Below are positions 9,412 through 17,957 of a stretch of 64,000 nt of DNA, piece after piece; within the stretch, counting starts at the first letter, position 1, and each line of letters starts with the position of its first letter. The stretch is taken from the NCBI GenBank assembly GCA_900079765.1, contig LT599017.1, positions 868,001 to 932,000 of the forward strand, read 5' to 3'. Position numbers and translations under genes: made by a program. This DNA is from an uncultured Eubacteriales bacterium. Lineage in GTDB: Bacteria > Bacillota > Clostridia > Oscillospirales > Oscillospiraceae. The notes beneath the pieces were generated by a model, which saw only the letters and a program-made list of their open reading frames with translations, searched no databases and was not told the DNA's origin.

Positions 9412-10191
9412 ATGGCGGCAAGGAACAAACGGCGGGGACGGCATCGTGGGAGAGGACGCTTCGGTTTCCTCTATGTGGTGCTGTCCGCCGCCGCGGTCCT
9501 GGCCGCCATTGTACTGGGCAGCGCGGTCTTTTTTCGGGTAGAGACGGTTCAGGTAACCGGCCAGAGCCGCTACACCGCCGAGCAGATCATCGAGGCTGCC
9601 GAGGTGGAGCAGGGGGACAACCTCTTCGCACTGGACCGGGTGAAGGCCTCCAAGCAGATCATCAGCCGCCTGCCCTACGTGGACTCGGTCTCCATCACCC
9701 GGCGGCTCCCCGATGGGCTGAACATTGCCGTTACCGAGTGTACCGGTGCCGCCGCTATAGAGGGGGAGGGCGTCTGGTGGATTCTGAACGCGGGAGGCAA
9801 ATTCGTGGAGCGGACCGACGCCGCAGGTGTGGCGGGGCTCCCGCCGATCACCGGGCTCACCCCCGTGGCCCCCATGGTGGGCTCCCGGTTGGAGGTGCCC
9901 GAGGAGCAGACCATCAAGCTGGAGAGCTTGATGGCGCTGCTGCAGGCCATTAACAAGTACGGCATGACGGCCCAGGTCCAGAGCTACGACCTCACCGCCG
10001 TGAACGTGATCGAGGCGGGCTACGCGGGCCGATTTACCCTGAAGATGCCCATGAGCGGCGCGGATTACGACTACCTGATGAACGCCGCGGATCGGGCGGT
10101 CAAGGAGAAGCTGGACGAGAGCACCAGCGGCGTCATGGATTTGAGCCGACTTGAGAGCGAGGGCATTTTGAACGTGATCCCCTATTCGTAA
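9412..10191 (+). CDS. ftsQ: Cell division protein FtsQ/DivIB
   Basis: Bitopic division protein that scaffolds the FtsL-FtsB/DivIC complex. ATG 9412 is preferred over ATG 9403 because AGAGG at 9397-9401 is correctly spaced only for the second; 259 residues. A basic N-terminus (RNKRRGRHRGRGR) is followed by one membrane span (about 17-40), then a POTRA-type domain beginning FFRVETVQVTGQSRYTAEQIIEAAEVEQGDNLF and a FtsQ/DivIB beta domain. A TATACT -10-like sequence at 9378-9383 suggests a possible promoter inside the cluster, without a convincing -35. Confidence 0.9.
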   Translation: MAARNKRRGRHRGRGRFGFLYVVLSAAAVLAAIVLGSAVFFRVETVQVTGQSRYTAEQIIEAAEVEQGDNLFALDRVKASKQIISRLPYVDSVSITRRLPDGLNIAVTECTGAAAIEGEGVWWILNAGGKFVERTDAAGVAGLPPITGLTPVAPMVGSRLEVPEEQTIKLESLMALLQAINKYGMTAQVQSYDLTAVNVIEAGYAGRFTLKMPMSGADYDYLMNAADRAVKEKLDESTSGVMDLSRLESEGILNVIPYS

Positions 10192-10208
10192 GAAACAAGG
10201 AGCAAGGC

Positions 10209-10970
10209 ATGGAAAAGGCAAAAAAGAACCGGGGCGAGCTGGCCATCGGCGTGGTGTGCGTGCTGCTGGGAGTGCTCTTGGCGGTACAGCTGCGCAGCGT
10301 CAAGGTCAATAACGCCGACAGTGACGCCCAGAGCGGGCGGCTGGAGACCCTGCAGGGTATGTATAACGAGGCGCGGGACAAGCTGGACTCTACCCAGGCC
10401 CAGCTGGAGTCGGCCCAGGCCGAACTCCAGAAGTACCGGGACGAGGCGGCCTCGGGCAGCGGGGGCAACGAGGCCCTCCGGGCCGAGGTTGACAAGCTGG
10501 AAATGGAGGCGGGGCTGACCGAGGTGGTGGGCCCCGGCGTGATGGTCGCCATGCGGGACTCCACCGCCGCCAATGTCACCGGGGACGAGCAGAACTACCT
10601 CATCCATGACAGCGACCTGCTGGCCGTCATCAACGACCTGCGGGACGCGGGGGCCGAGGCCATCTCCCTAAACGGAGAGCGGCTGCTCGCCACCAGCGAG
10701 GTGCGCTGCGCGGGGGCGGTGGTCATTGTCAACGGCAGGCGCTACGCCGCGCCCTTTGTTATCAACGCCATCGGTGACAGCGCCACCCTCTACAACGCTC
10801 TCACCATGCGCAACGGCGTGGTGGACGTGCTGGGCCAGTGGAAGATCGAGGTCAAGGTCACCGCCAGCGAAATGCTGACGGTGCCCGGGTACAACGGCGT
10901 TCTGGACTTCCAGTACGCCCAGCCGGCGGCTACCCTGCCGCCGGAGGAGGAAGGAGGGGCTGTGGGATGA
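10209..10970 (+). CDS. DUF881 family membrane-anchored protein
   Basis: 253 residues with one N-terminal membrane helix (about 10-28), a coiled coil (about 40-95, heptads with alternating Gln, Leu and Glu) and a globular external domain containing the DUF881 hallmarks GPGVMVAMRDS, NYLIHDSDLLAVINDLRDAGAEAISLNGERL and the later FVINAIGD. It matches the YlxW/YlxX proteins encoded between divIB and sbp in B. subtilis. The precise function is unknown; a cell-envelope role is inferred from location. Its stop codon overlaps the next start (ATGA). Confidence 0.9.
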   Translation: MEKAKKNRGELAIGVVCVLLGVLLAVQLRSVKVNNADSDAQSGRLETLQGMYNEARDKLDSTQAQLESAQAELQKYRDEAASGSGGNEALRAEVDKLEMEAGLTEVVGPGVMVAMRDSTAANVTGDEQNYLIHDSDLLAVINDLRDAGAEAISLNGERLLATSEVRCAGAVVIVNGRRYAAPFVINAIGDSATLYNALTMRNGVVDVLGQWKIEVKVTASEMLTVPGYNGVLDFQYAQPAATLPPEEEGGAVG

Positions 10971-11353
10971 TCGAGTTGGTGGGCCTTGTTCTGGGGCTTG
11001 TCATCGGCTGTTTCCTCCCCTGGCATGTGCCGGCGGAGTACAGCCTCTATGTCGCTACCGGCCTTCTGGCCGCGCTTGACACTGCCCTGGGCGGCATGAA
11101 TGCCCGGCTTAAAAAGACCTTTAAGCTTAATATTTTCATCTCCGGCTTTTTTGGGAACGCGCTGATCGCCGTCTTCCTCGCCTGGCTGGGAGATAAGCTG
11201 GGGCTGCCCCTCTATCTTGCTGCCGTGGTGGTATTCGGCACTAGATTGTTTCAAAACTTTGCGGAAATCCGCAGGGAGCTATTGACCTCCCGCAAAAAGA
11301 AGGCTAAAATGGAACAAGATATAGTAACCCCGCCTGAAGAGCGGCTACCATAA
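10967..11353 (+). CDS. sbp: Small basic protein Sbp (DUF1290)
   Basis: 128-residue membrane protein with three to four hydrophobic segments, then a basic/charged tail (RKKKAKMEQD). The conserved TGLLAALDTALGGMNARL region and LNIFISGFFGNALIAVFLAWLGDKLG identify DUF1290. ATG 10967 overlaps the DUF881 stop, indicating translational coupling, with GGAGGAAGGAGGGG just upstream. Function not established; its neighbour is always the division cluster. Confidence 0.9.
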   Translation: MIELVGLVLGLVIGCFLPWHVPAEYSLYVATGLLAALDTALGGMNARLKKTFKLNIFISGFFGNALIAVFLAWLGDKLGLPLYLAAVVVFGTRLFQNFAEIRRELLTSRKKKAKMEQDIVTPPEERLP

Positions 11354-11414
11354 TTTGTTGAAATAGAGAATATCAAGGTTTTTTACATAGGAACATATAG
11401 TAGGAGGAGCAGTT

Positions 11415-12554
11415 ATGGCTTTTGGATTTGACGCCGTGGCCGATAATGTGGTAAACATCAAGGTGATCGGTGTTGGCGGCGGCGGCAACAACGTGGTCAA
11501 TCGTATGGTGAAGTCCGGGATGCGGGGTGTAGATTTTATCGCTGTCAACACGGACAAGCAGGCGCTTGCCGTTTCCAGCGCTACCTATAAGATTCAGATC
11601 GGAGAGAAACTGACCGGCGGTCAGGGCGCTGGCTCCAACCCCGAGGTGGGCCGCAAGTCCGCCGAAGAGAGCCGCAGCCAGGTCTCTAAGGCCTTGGAGG
11701 AGACCAACATGGTCTTCATCACCGCGGGCATGGGTGGCGGTACCGGCACCGGCGCGGCCCCCATCGTGGCCGACATCGCCAAAGAAGCTGACATCCTCAC
11801 CGTGGGCGTGGTCACCAAGCCCTTCAACTTTGAGGGCAAGCGCCGCATGGAGCAGGCCGAGCAGGGCATCAACGAGCTGCGCAGCAAGGTGGACTCCCTG
11901 GTCATCATCCCCAACGAGCGGCTGAAATTTGCCACCGACCAGAAGATCACCTTCGCCAACGCCTTCGAGATTGCCGACGACGTACTTAAGCAGGCCGTCC
12001 AGTCCATTTCCGACCTCATCAGCAACACCGGTTTCATCAATCTGGACTTTGCCGACGTGACCGCCATCATGAAGAACGCGGGCATGGCCCACATGGGCGT
12101 AGGACGGGCCGCGGGCAAGAACAAGGCCGAAGAGGCCGCCAAGATGGCCATCTCCAGCCCCCTGCTGGAGACGAGCATCAACGGCGCCAAGGGCGTGCTG
12201 GTGAACATTACCGGTTCCCCCGACATTGGCCTTGAAGAGGTGGAGACCGCAGCCAACCTGGTGCGCCAGGCCGCCCATGAGAGCGCCAACATCATCTTCG
12301 GTGCTGCCTTTGACGATACCTTGGAGGACGAGATCCGAGTCACCGTCATCTCCACCGGCTTTGACGAGCACGCCAGCGCTATACCCGGCAAGCCCTTTAC
12401 CGCCGCCGCCGGACAGGTCCAGTCCTCTGTCGGACAGGCCTACCAGCAGCCCGGTGCGGCTGTGCCCCCTCCCGCGCCCATCCCCGAGCAGGAGCCCGAC
12501 CAAGACGACGACCCCTTTACCGATATCTTCAAGATTTTCAATAAGGGCAGATAA
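11415..12554 (+). CDS. ftsZ: Cell division GTPase FtsZ
   Basis: Tubulin-like GTPase forming the Z-ring at midcell. 379 residues; strong AGGAGGAG about seven bases before ATG 11415. Nucleotide loop [13 protein letters not shown] near residue 18, GTP-binding signature [12 protein letters not shown] near residue 104, and the catalytic T7 loop [11 protein letters not shown] about residue 208. A Pro/Gln-rich linker (about 340-362) leads to the tail [14 protein letters not shown], which lacks the classical proline-containing FtsA/SepF-binding peptide. No ftsA is present in this cluster. Confidence 0.98.
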   Translation: MAFGFDAVADNVVNIKVIGVGGGGNNVVNRMVKSGMRGVDFIAVNTDKQALAVSSATYKIQIGEKLTGGQGAGSNPEVGRKSAEESRSQVSKALEETNMVFITAGMGGGTGTGAAPIVADIAKEADILTVGVVTKPFNFEGKRRMEQAEQGINELRSKVDSLVIIPNERLKFATDQKITFANAFEIADDVLKQAVQSISDLISNTGFINLDFADVTAIMKNAGMAHMGVGRAAGKNKAEEAAKMAISSPLLETSINGAKGVLVNITGSPDIGLEEVETAANLVRQAAHESANIIFGAAFDDTLEDEIRVTVISTGFDEHASAIPGKPFTAAAGQVQSSVGQAYQQPGAAVPPPAPIPEQEPDQDDDPFTDIFKIFNKGR

Positions 12555-12643
12555 GAGTATCCGGGGTTTTGGTTGTTTATTGTGCCACGCATACATAGGG
12601 CCGTGGAGCGTTTTATTCCTTACTACAATAATTGCAGGGAGGA

Positions 12644-12832
12644 ATGATTTTGAACGTTTGGAAATTCTGTATTATTCTGGGCGTAGGCGCAGCCCTTATC
12701 CTGCTGTTCGCGGGGATTACCCTGCCGGAGACGCAGCAGCTATTGACCGCTGTGGTAGGAGCCATTGGGGCGGCTAACTTCGCGCTTTTGGCCGTGATTG
12801 CGGATAAGCTATCAACAAGAAACGATTCCTGA
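12644..12832 (+). CDS. Small membrane protein, unknown function
   Basis: 62 residues from ATG 12644, which has an excellent AGGGAGGA Shine-Dalgarno. Two hydrophobic helices (about residues 4-24 and 34-52) joined by a short ETQQLL-containing turn, ending in the polar tail DKLSTRNDS. It is 89 bases after ftsZ and is followed at once by an intrinsic terminator, so it looks like the last gene of a transcript. No family recognised. Confidence 0.65.
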   Translation: MILNVWKFCIILGVGAALILLFAGITLPETQQLLTAVVGAIGAANFALLAVIADKLSTRNDS

Positions 12833-12850
12833 ACAAAATAGGGAAAGCTT

Positions 12851-12882
12851 GACGACCCGCCGTAAGGCGGGCCGTCTTTTTT
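12851..12882 (+). terminator. Intrinsic terminator after the small membrane protein
   Basis: GC stem GACGACCCGCC / GGCGGGCCGTC with loop GTAA, followed by TTTTTT. Confidence 0.9.
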
Positions 12883-12938
12883 CCTTGCAATTCGCCGCTT
12901 TGGAGCATATAATAGGATAGGTTATGGAAATTTATATA

Positions 12939-13066
12939 AGCGGATAAAAAGGAGTGAGACCTTCGTGAGCAGTGACCCTAGTAGTCGAAGTACATATCAA
13001 GAGAGGCGCGGCTTGCGAAGGGGGGACTTATTCCGCTCTTAGGCTGGTCACGCCGGGAAAGGCGTG
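12939..13066 (+). promoter_or_regulatory. Structured corA leader with pseudoknot and start-codon hairpin (candidate riboswitch)
   Basis: Four pairings are visible in the 5' leader. AGCGGATAA (12939-12947) can pair with TTATTCCGCT (13028-13037); CTTCG (12961-12965) with CGAAG (12986-12990); GTGACC (12972-12977) with GGTCAC (13046-13051), which crosses the first stem and would form a pseudoknot; and CACGCC (13049-13054) with GGCGTG (13061-13066), which buries the proposed GTG start. The last two share CAC at 13049-13051, so they exclude each other, the layout of a translational switch. The sequence does not match the M-box consensus as I know it. Confidence 0.5.
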
Positions 13067-13996
13067 AAGCATTTGCTGACCATTCACAAGACCATCGGCG
13101 GGAAAATGACCAAGCTGGACGCTATCCAGGACGGGTGCTGGGTGAACCTCACCTACCCCAGCGAGGATGAGCTGAACACCGTCGCCGCCACCCTAAACGT
13201 AGAGCCCGCCTTCCTTCGTGCCGCCCTGGACGAGGAGGAGACCTCCCGCGTGGACGTGGAGGAGGGGCAGACCCTTATCATCATCGATGTACCCGCCGTG
13301 GAGAAGGCGGACGCGGTGGTCTATTCCACCTTGCCGCTGGGCATTATCGTCACTCAGAAACACATCATCACCGTCTGCCTCAAGGAGTCCTCCATTATCA
13401 AGGACTTTGAAGACGGCCTGGTAAAGAACGCGGAGACCCAAAAGCGCACCAGTTTCATCCTCTACCTCCTCCTTCAGGTGGCGAAACGGTTTCTCCAGTA
13501 CCTCAAGCAGATCGATAAGATATATAACTACATGGAGCGCCAGCTCTATAAGTCCCAGCGGAATAAGGAGCTCATCCAGCTCTTGGACCTTGAGAAATCT
13601 CTGGTCTACTTCAACACATCCCTGAAGGCCAACGAAGTAACGCTGGAGAAGATTCTCCGGGGCCGCATCATCACCCTCTACGAAGAGGACCATGATCTGC
13701 TGGAGGACGTGCTCATCGAGGTCCGTCAGGCCATCGAGATGGCGAACATATACTCCTCCATCATCTCCGGCATGATGGACGCGTTCGCCAGCGTCATCTC
13801 TAATAACCTGAACGTCATTATGAAGGTCCTGACCTCCATCACCATTTTGCTCACTATCCCCAACATCGTGTTCGGCTTTTACGGCATGAACGTGGCGGGC
13901 CTCCCACTAGCTCAGTTCTGGTGGATGCCGCTGGTCGTCACCGCCGCCGTCATCGCCGTTGCAGCTATCCTCCTAAAGCGCAAGGATTTGTTTTAA
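13064..13996 (+). CDS. corA: CorA-family magnesium/divalent cation transporter
   Basis: 310 residues if GTG 13064 is used; the N-terminus MKHLLTIHKTIGG-KMTKLDAIQDGCWVNL matches the usual start of clostridial CorA proteins better than ATG 13106. A large cytoplasmic alpha/beta and helical funnel domain precedes two C-terminal membrane helices, with the selectivity motif GMN in FGFYGMNVAGLP. The C-terminus RKD is typical. It probably imports magnesium; cobalt or nickel transport cannot be excluded. It is transcribed alone, between two terminators, behind a structured leader that may sense the ion. Confidence 0.93.
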   Translation: MKHLLTIHKTIGGKMTKLDAIQDGCWVNLTYPSEDELNTVAATLNVEPAFLRAALDEEETSRVDVEEGQTLIIIDVPAVEKADAVVYSTLPLGIIVTQKHIITVCLKESSIIKDFEDGLVKNAETQKRTSFILYLLLQVAKRFLQYLKQIDKIYNYMERQLYKSQRNKELIQLLDLEKSLVYFNTSLKANEVTLEKILRGRIITLYEEDHDLLEDVLIEVRQAIEMANIYSSIISGMMDAFASVISNNLNVIMKVLTSITILLTIPNIVFGFYGMNVAGLPLAQFWWMPLVVTAAVIAVAAILLKRKDLF

Positions 13997-14001
13997 AGAA
14001 C

Positions 14002-14035
14002 GCGTCTGTCCCTTTTGGACAGACGCACTCTTTTC
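14002..14035 (+). terminator. Intrinsic terminator after corA
   Basis: Perfect 10-base stem GCGTCTGTCC / GGACAGACGC with a pyrimidine loop, followed by a T-rich run (ACTCTTTTCT). Confidence 0.9.
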
Positions 14036-14215
14036 TGTCGAAGATGTAAAATTTTTGAAATACTTTAAAACCGATTCCATGGTTCATAAAATGGTAACAA
14101 GTCTGTGCTATCCTGAAACATAGAAGAAGTGGAAATGGCGGGCCTCGGCCCACCGTGGTAGGGTGTATTTGAGAATTGGCTTTCAGATGCGCCCAAAGCA
14201 GAGGAGGTCGAATCA

Positions 14216-15580
14216 ATGGCAAGTAACCCCAACTATAATGAGATGACGCCTGAGGTACTCGCATTGGCGAAACTGGCCCTGGACAACAGCTGCATCTGTC
14301 CGGACGACTATTTGAAGTACGACGTGAAACGCGGCCTGCGTGACCTGAACGGCAAGGGTGTTGTGGCCGGCCTGACCGAGATTTCCGACATTGTGGCCAA
14401 GCACTTGGTGGACGGCCAGGAGGTCCCCTGCGAGGGTGAGCTGTACTACCGGGGCTGCAACGTTGAGCGGTTGGTGGGCGGCGCGCTGGAGGAAAAGCGT
14501 TTCGGCTTTGAGGAGACTGCTTATCTCCTCCTCTTCGGCACCCTGCCCGACAAAGCGGCTCTGAACGACTTCAGCGCCCTTTTGGCCTCTTATCGGACGC
14601 TGCCCAACAACTTCGTGCGGGATGTCATCCTGAAGGCCCCCAGCCACGACATTATGAACTCCCTGGCCCGCAGCGTCTTGAGTCTTGCCGCGTATGACGA
14701 CAAGGCCGACGATACGAGTCTGCCCAACGTGGTGCGCCAGTGTCTGCAGATGATCGCCCTGTTCCCCCTCCTCTCGGTTTACGGCTATCAGGCCTATAAC
14801 TACCGGGGAGGCAACAGCCTGTTTATCCACGCTCCCAAGAGCGAGCTGTCCACAGCCGAGAACATCCTCTCTCTCCTCCGGCCTGACTCCCAGTACAGCT
14901 ACTGGGAGGCCCACGTGCTGGACGTGTGCCTCATGCTCCACGCCGAGCACGGCGGCGGCAACAACTCCACCTTCACCACCCACGTGGTCACCTCCTCGGG
15001 CACCGATACATACTCCTGCATGGCGGCGGCCCTGGCCTCCCTGAAGGGGCCCAAGCACGGCGGCGCGAACATCAAGGCCATCCGTATGTTCGAGGACATG
15101 AAGGAGAAGGTGCGGGACTGGAAGGACGAGGACGAGGTGCGCGCCTATCTCCAGGGCCTGCTGGACAAGAAAAACTTTGACAAGGCGGGCCTTATCTATG
15201 GCATGGGCCACGCGGTCTACTCCCTCTCCGATCCCCGCGCCAACCTCCTGCGCTCCTTCGTGGAAAAGCTCTCCAAGGAGAAGGGCCGTACCGAGGAGTA
15301 CGAGCTCTACTCTATGGTGGAGCGGCTGGGCCCCGAGGTCATCTCGGGGGAGCGGAAGATCTACAAGGGCGTCAGCGCCAACGTGGACTTTTACTCCGGC
15401 TTTGTCTACCACATGCTGGACCTGCCGCTTGAGCTATATACCCCCATCTTCGCCGTGGCCCGCGTGGCGGGCTGGAGCGCCCACCGGGTGGAGGAGCTTA
15501 TCAACATGGGCAAGATCATCCGCCCCGCTTATCAGTATGTGGGCGGGCGGCAGGCGTATCTGCCTCTCAGCGAGCGGTAA
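14216..15580 (+). CDS. gltA: Citrate synthase (GltA family)
   Basis: Condenses oxaloacetate with acetyl-CoA to citrate. 454 residues from ATG 14216 with AGAGGAGG upstream. The substrate-binding segment LHAEHGGGNNSTFTTHV, the KHGGANIKAI segment and the catalytic GMGHAVYSLSDPRA are intact, placing it in the ordinary citrate/2-methylcitrate synthase family rather than the Re-citrate synthase type found in some clostridia. It is monocistronic, flanked by terminators, with no aconitase or isocitrate dehydrogenase nearby. It most likely supplies 2-oxoglutarate for glutamate; methylcitrate synthase activity is possible. Confidence 0.93.
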   Translation: MASNPNYNEMTPEVLALAKLALDNSCICPDDYLKYDVKRGLRDLNGKGVVAGLTEISDIVAKHLVDGQEVPCEGELYYRGCNVERLVGGALEEKRFGFEETAYLLLFGTLPDKAALNDFSALLASYRTLPNNFVRDVILKAPSHDIMNSLARSVLSLAAYDDKADDTSLPNVVRQCLQMIALFPLLSVYGYQAYNYRGGNSLFIHAPKSELSTAENILSLLRPDSQYSYWEAHVLDVCLMLHAEHGGGNNSTFTTHVVTSSGTDTYSCMAAALASLKGPKHGGANIKAIRMFEDMKEKVRDWKDEDEVRAYLQGLLDKKNFDKAGLIYGMGHAVYSLSDPRANLLRSFVEKLSKEKGRTEEYELYSMVERLGPEVISGERKIYKGVSANVDFYSGFVYHMLDLPLELYTPIFAVARVAGWSAHRVEELINMGKIIRPAYQYVGGRQAYLPLSER

Positions 15581-15590
15581 AAGAGAGCAA

Positions 15591-15630
15591 AAGCCCCGGT
15601 TACGGCATTGCCGTGACCGGGGCTTTTTTT
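15591..15630 (+). terminator. Intrinsic terminator after citrate synthase
   Basis: 15-base stem AGCCCCGGTTACGGC / GCCGTGACCGGGGCT with loop ATT, then seven T. Confidence 0.93.
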
Positions 15631-15679
15631 GCTTCCGTTTTTGCGAGGAGGAGATTCACAAGCCAAGGAAGTTATGCCC

Positions 15680-17347
15680 TTACTCTCGTACATCCAGTAA
15701 TTTCTCGTCTGTATCAAACACAAAATACCGCTCGATGCCTCTTTCTCCCAGCGCATTTTCCCCTAGTGCAATATGGTAGACAAGGGTTTCCTGGGCGTAG
15801 TGCCCGCCCTCATAGTTGGGGACGATCTCACAGATCTCGATGGGATAATCCGAAGAGCCATCGGGGGTGTAATACTCCTCAAAGTACCGCCGAGCGGCCT
15901 CCATTACCCGCGTACTCGGGCGCTTGCAGGTCAGCGGCACGTAGCAATCATAGAGCCAAAGGGACTGCGGCTCTAAGTCGGGACGTTGGTAATCGAAGTT
16001 GCGGTGAAACAACTCAAACCCGCTGTCGGAGAGGATGATCTTGTGGGCAAAGTCCCAGAAATCTTCATTTTTCGTCTCATCGAAGATATCCTCCATCCCC
16101 TCAGGCAGACCGGCGTGGGGAGAGGTGGTGACCTGATTCACCGACTTACCGTCGAAGTTGTAAAGGGCCGCGCGATAGGAGAGGGACGTGGGAGTCGCCC
16201 CGATGCTCTCACTGATGCATAGGAAGTAGCTGTCCCCTGGATCCGGTCCGCCGGTGGTGTATGGAAACAGCTCGTATTGCTCGGCCATATTACCGCCGAA
16301 GTAGTAGATTTGCCCCTCAAGCTGATGGGAGGCGTTGTTGAAAGCGCCCAACATGACGATGCTCAGTCCAATGTCGTACTCAGACCGCCACCGATACTTA
16401 AGCACACCCATAGTGTACCCTAGAGAGGAACTGTCCTTGCTGAGCAGCTCCCAGGTGTCCTCTGGCTGTCCGGTGGGGAACTGCGCCGCCAGCAGCTCGG
16501 TGAGGACCTCGTCCGAGAGGGGGGCTGCCGTGGGCCCGGTGGAGGCGTCCAGCGGGACATAATAGTCGTAGATCCAGATATCCTCTCTGTGTGCCTCGTC
16601 CTGGCGGTAGATGTCCAGTCCCGTGCCGTTGATGACGGCTTTATGGGTGGACCAGAAGCCAGCGTTCATCTCCGGGTCCAGCATATCGATGTACGAGGAC
16701 GGGAGACCGGCGGTGTCGGGCAGCTGCGTGACGATGGACAGCTCTCCGTCATAGAAATCGTAAAGCGCCGCGCCATAACCATTGTCAGGCGCGTAGTTGG
16801 TGCAGAGAAGCTGGACGTGCATCTCCCGATCGGTCCAGGTATACAGCTCCCCCTGGTCGCCAAAGAGAGTCTTGGAAACCCCAACGTCCGCCTTGGTTTC
16901 GTCGTCAAAGACGGTGAAGAGCAGATTGCCCAGCCCCTGGTAATACCCCGGATCAGGTGACTGGCCGCCATAACGCAGCACGCCCAAGGTGTGCCCGTTC
17001 TGGCGGGCGGAGAAAAGAAGCTCGTACTCTTCGTTAGCCATAGTGTAGGGGAGCCTTGCCGCCATCAGCTCGGTCAACTCCCCGTCGGAAATGATAGGGG
17101 CCTCAGTCGCCATCGGGGGCGGCGTGGTGAGGTCGCCGCCGGTGAAGAGGTAGGGGAAGAGGTAGGGGGCCGCGGCTCCCAGACCGATAACCAATACCAG
17201 CGCGGCGGTAACCATGAGCCACCGGGGAGGGGCGGACCTGTGCCGCCTTCTGGGAGCCTCCTCATTGGGGAGCGCGCCGATTTTAGCGCGGAGGGAGGCG
17301 GGGGCGCACAGGGCGTCCACCTCGTAGATATAGTCGTGACTAGTCAC
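15680..17347 (-). CDS. Membrane-anchored anti-sigma-like protein with duplicated extracytoplasmic domain
   Basis: 555 residues. A short cytoplasmic part (about 1-42), one membrane helix (about 43-66) and a long external region made of two similar units of about 190 residues (about 85-268 and 278-475). Matching landmarks are DGELTELMAARLP versus DEVLTELLAAQFP, TLGVLRYGG versus TMGVLKYRW, and the closing DYYVPL versus DCYVPL. A separate C-terminal module follows. The gene overlaps the 3' end of the ECF sigma gene by eight bases, so coupled translation and an anti-sigma role are inferred. No named sensor domain recognised; the external duplication suggests a ligand-binding or envelope-stress sensor. 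Confidence 0.7.
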   Translation of the reverse strand: MTSHDYIYEVDALCAPASLRAKIGALPNEEAPRRRHRSAPPRWLMVTAALVLVIGLGAAAPYLFPYLFTGGDLTTPPPMATEAPIISDGELTELMAARLPYTMANEEYELLFSARQNGHTLGVLRYGGQSPDPGYYQGLGNLLFTVFDDETKADVGVSKTLFGDQGELYTWTDREMHVQLLCTNYAPDNGYGAALYDFYDGELSIVTQLPDTAGLPSSYIDMLDPEMNAGFWSTHKAVINGTGLDIYRQDEAHREDIWIYDYYVPLDASTGPTAAPLSDEVLTELLAAQFPTGQPEDTWELLSKDSSSLGYTMGVLKYRWRSEYDIGLSIVMLGAFNNASHQLEGQIYYFGGNMAEQYELFPYTTGGPDPGDSYFLCISESIGATPTSLSYRAALYNFDGKSVNQVTTSPHAGLPEGMEDIFDETKNEDFWDFAHKIILSDSGFELFHRNFDYQRPDLEPQSLWLYDCYVPLTCKRPSTRVMEAARRYFEEYYTPDGSSDYPIEICEIVPNYEGGHYAQETLVYHIALGENALGERGIERYFVFDTDEKLLDVRE

Positions 17348-17816
17348 ACTCGAACCCCCCGATCATCTGTTTTTTCAGCGTCTCCCGGCCCCGGCTCAGC
17401 CAGGAGAGCACCGTGTTCTGCCCCGCCCCCAGAATCTCGCCGATCTCGGCGGCGGTATAGCCCTCATAGTAGTGCAGGTATATGGCGTTGCGGTACTTGG
17501 GCGGGAGGGCGCGCACCGCCTCCAGTACCGAGCCGTCGCCCCGCTCCGGGGCAGGCAGGTCGTCGGTGAGGGCGCCTCCATCACAGCGGCTGTCCCGGCG
17601 CAGGTTCTTGCACAGGTTGATGGTCACCCGGATGAGCCAGGCCTTCAGGTGCTCATCGTCAGCAAACTCCCTGCGGCCGGTCAGGAGTTTCTCAAAGACC
17701 TCCTGGGTCACATCCTCCGCGTCGGCCCTTGTGGGGGCGTTATGGACGGCAACGCGGTAGACGGTGTCGGTGTAAAGCTCAAACGCACGCTGGAACGCGC
17801 GGTTTTGTACGACCAC
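17340..17816 (-). CDS. ECF-type RNA polymerase sigma factor
   Basis: 158 residues from GTG 17816, chosen because GAGGAGG ends seven bases before it; an earlier in-frame GTG at 17822 is too close. Sigma-70 region 2 (about 5-70, with DAEDVTQEVFEKLL) and region 4 (about 100-150, with LPPKYRNAIYLHYYEGYTAAEIGEILGAGQNTVLSWLSRGRETLKK) are both present. Regions 1 and 3 are absent, as in the ECF group. It most likely directs its own operon and unknown targets, held inactive by the membrane protein encoded next. Confidence 0.92.
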   Translation of the reverse strand: MVVQNRAFQRAFELYTDTVYRVAVHNAPTRADAEDVTQEVFEKLLTGRREFADDEHLKAWLIRVTINLCKNLRRDSRCDGGALTDDLPAPERGDGSVLEAVRALPPKYRNAIYLHYYEGYTAAEIGEILGAGQNTVLSWLSRGRETLKKQMIGGFECD

Positions 17817-17902
17817 GGCCACCCCTCCTCTCTCTACCTCTAACACACCCCTGAGCGCGGTATTATTGCGTCCATCATAACATTTTTTGCAGATTTTTTG
17901 CG

Positions 17903-17945
17903 CAAAAGAAAAAGCGCCGGCCCCGCCAATACTGGCGGAGCCGGT
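17903..17945 (-). terminator. Intrinsic terminator after the FAD oxidoreductase
   Basis: On the minus strand a CCGGCTCCGCCA / TGGCGGGGCCGG stem is followed by CGCTTTTTCTTTT. Confidence 0.88.
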
Positions 17946-17957
17946 GAGTGTGCTCGG

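Noticed and set aside
12939-13066. Standard M-box (ykoK) magnesium riboswitch before corA
   Set aside because: The conserved M-box core sequence is not visible; I therefore report only a candidate structured leader.
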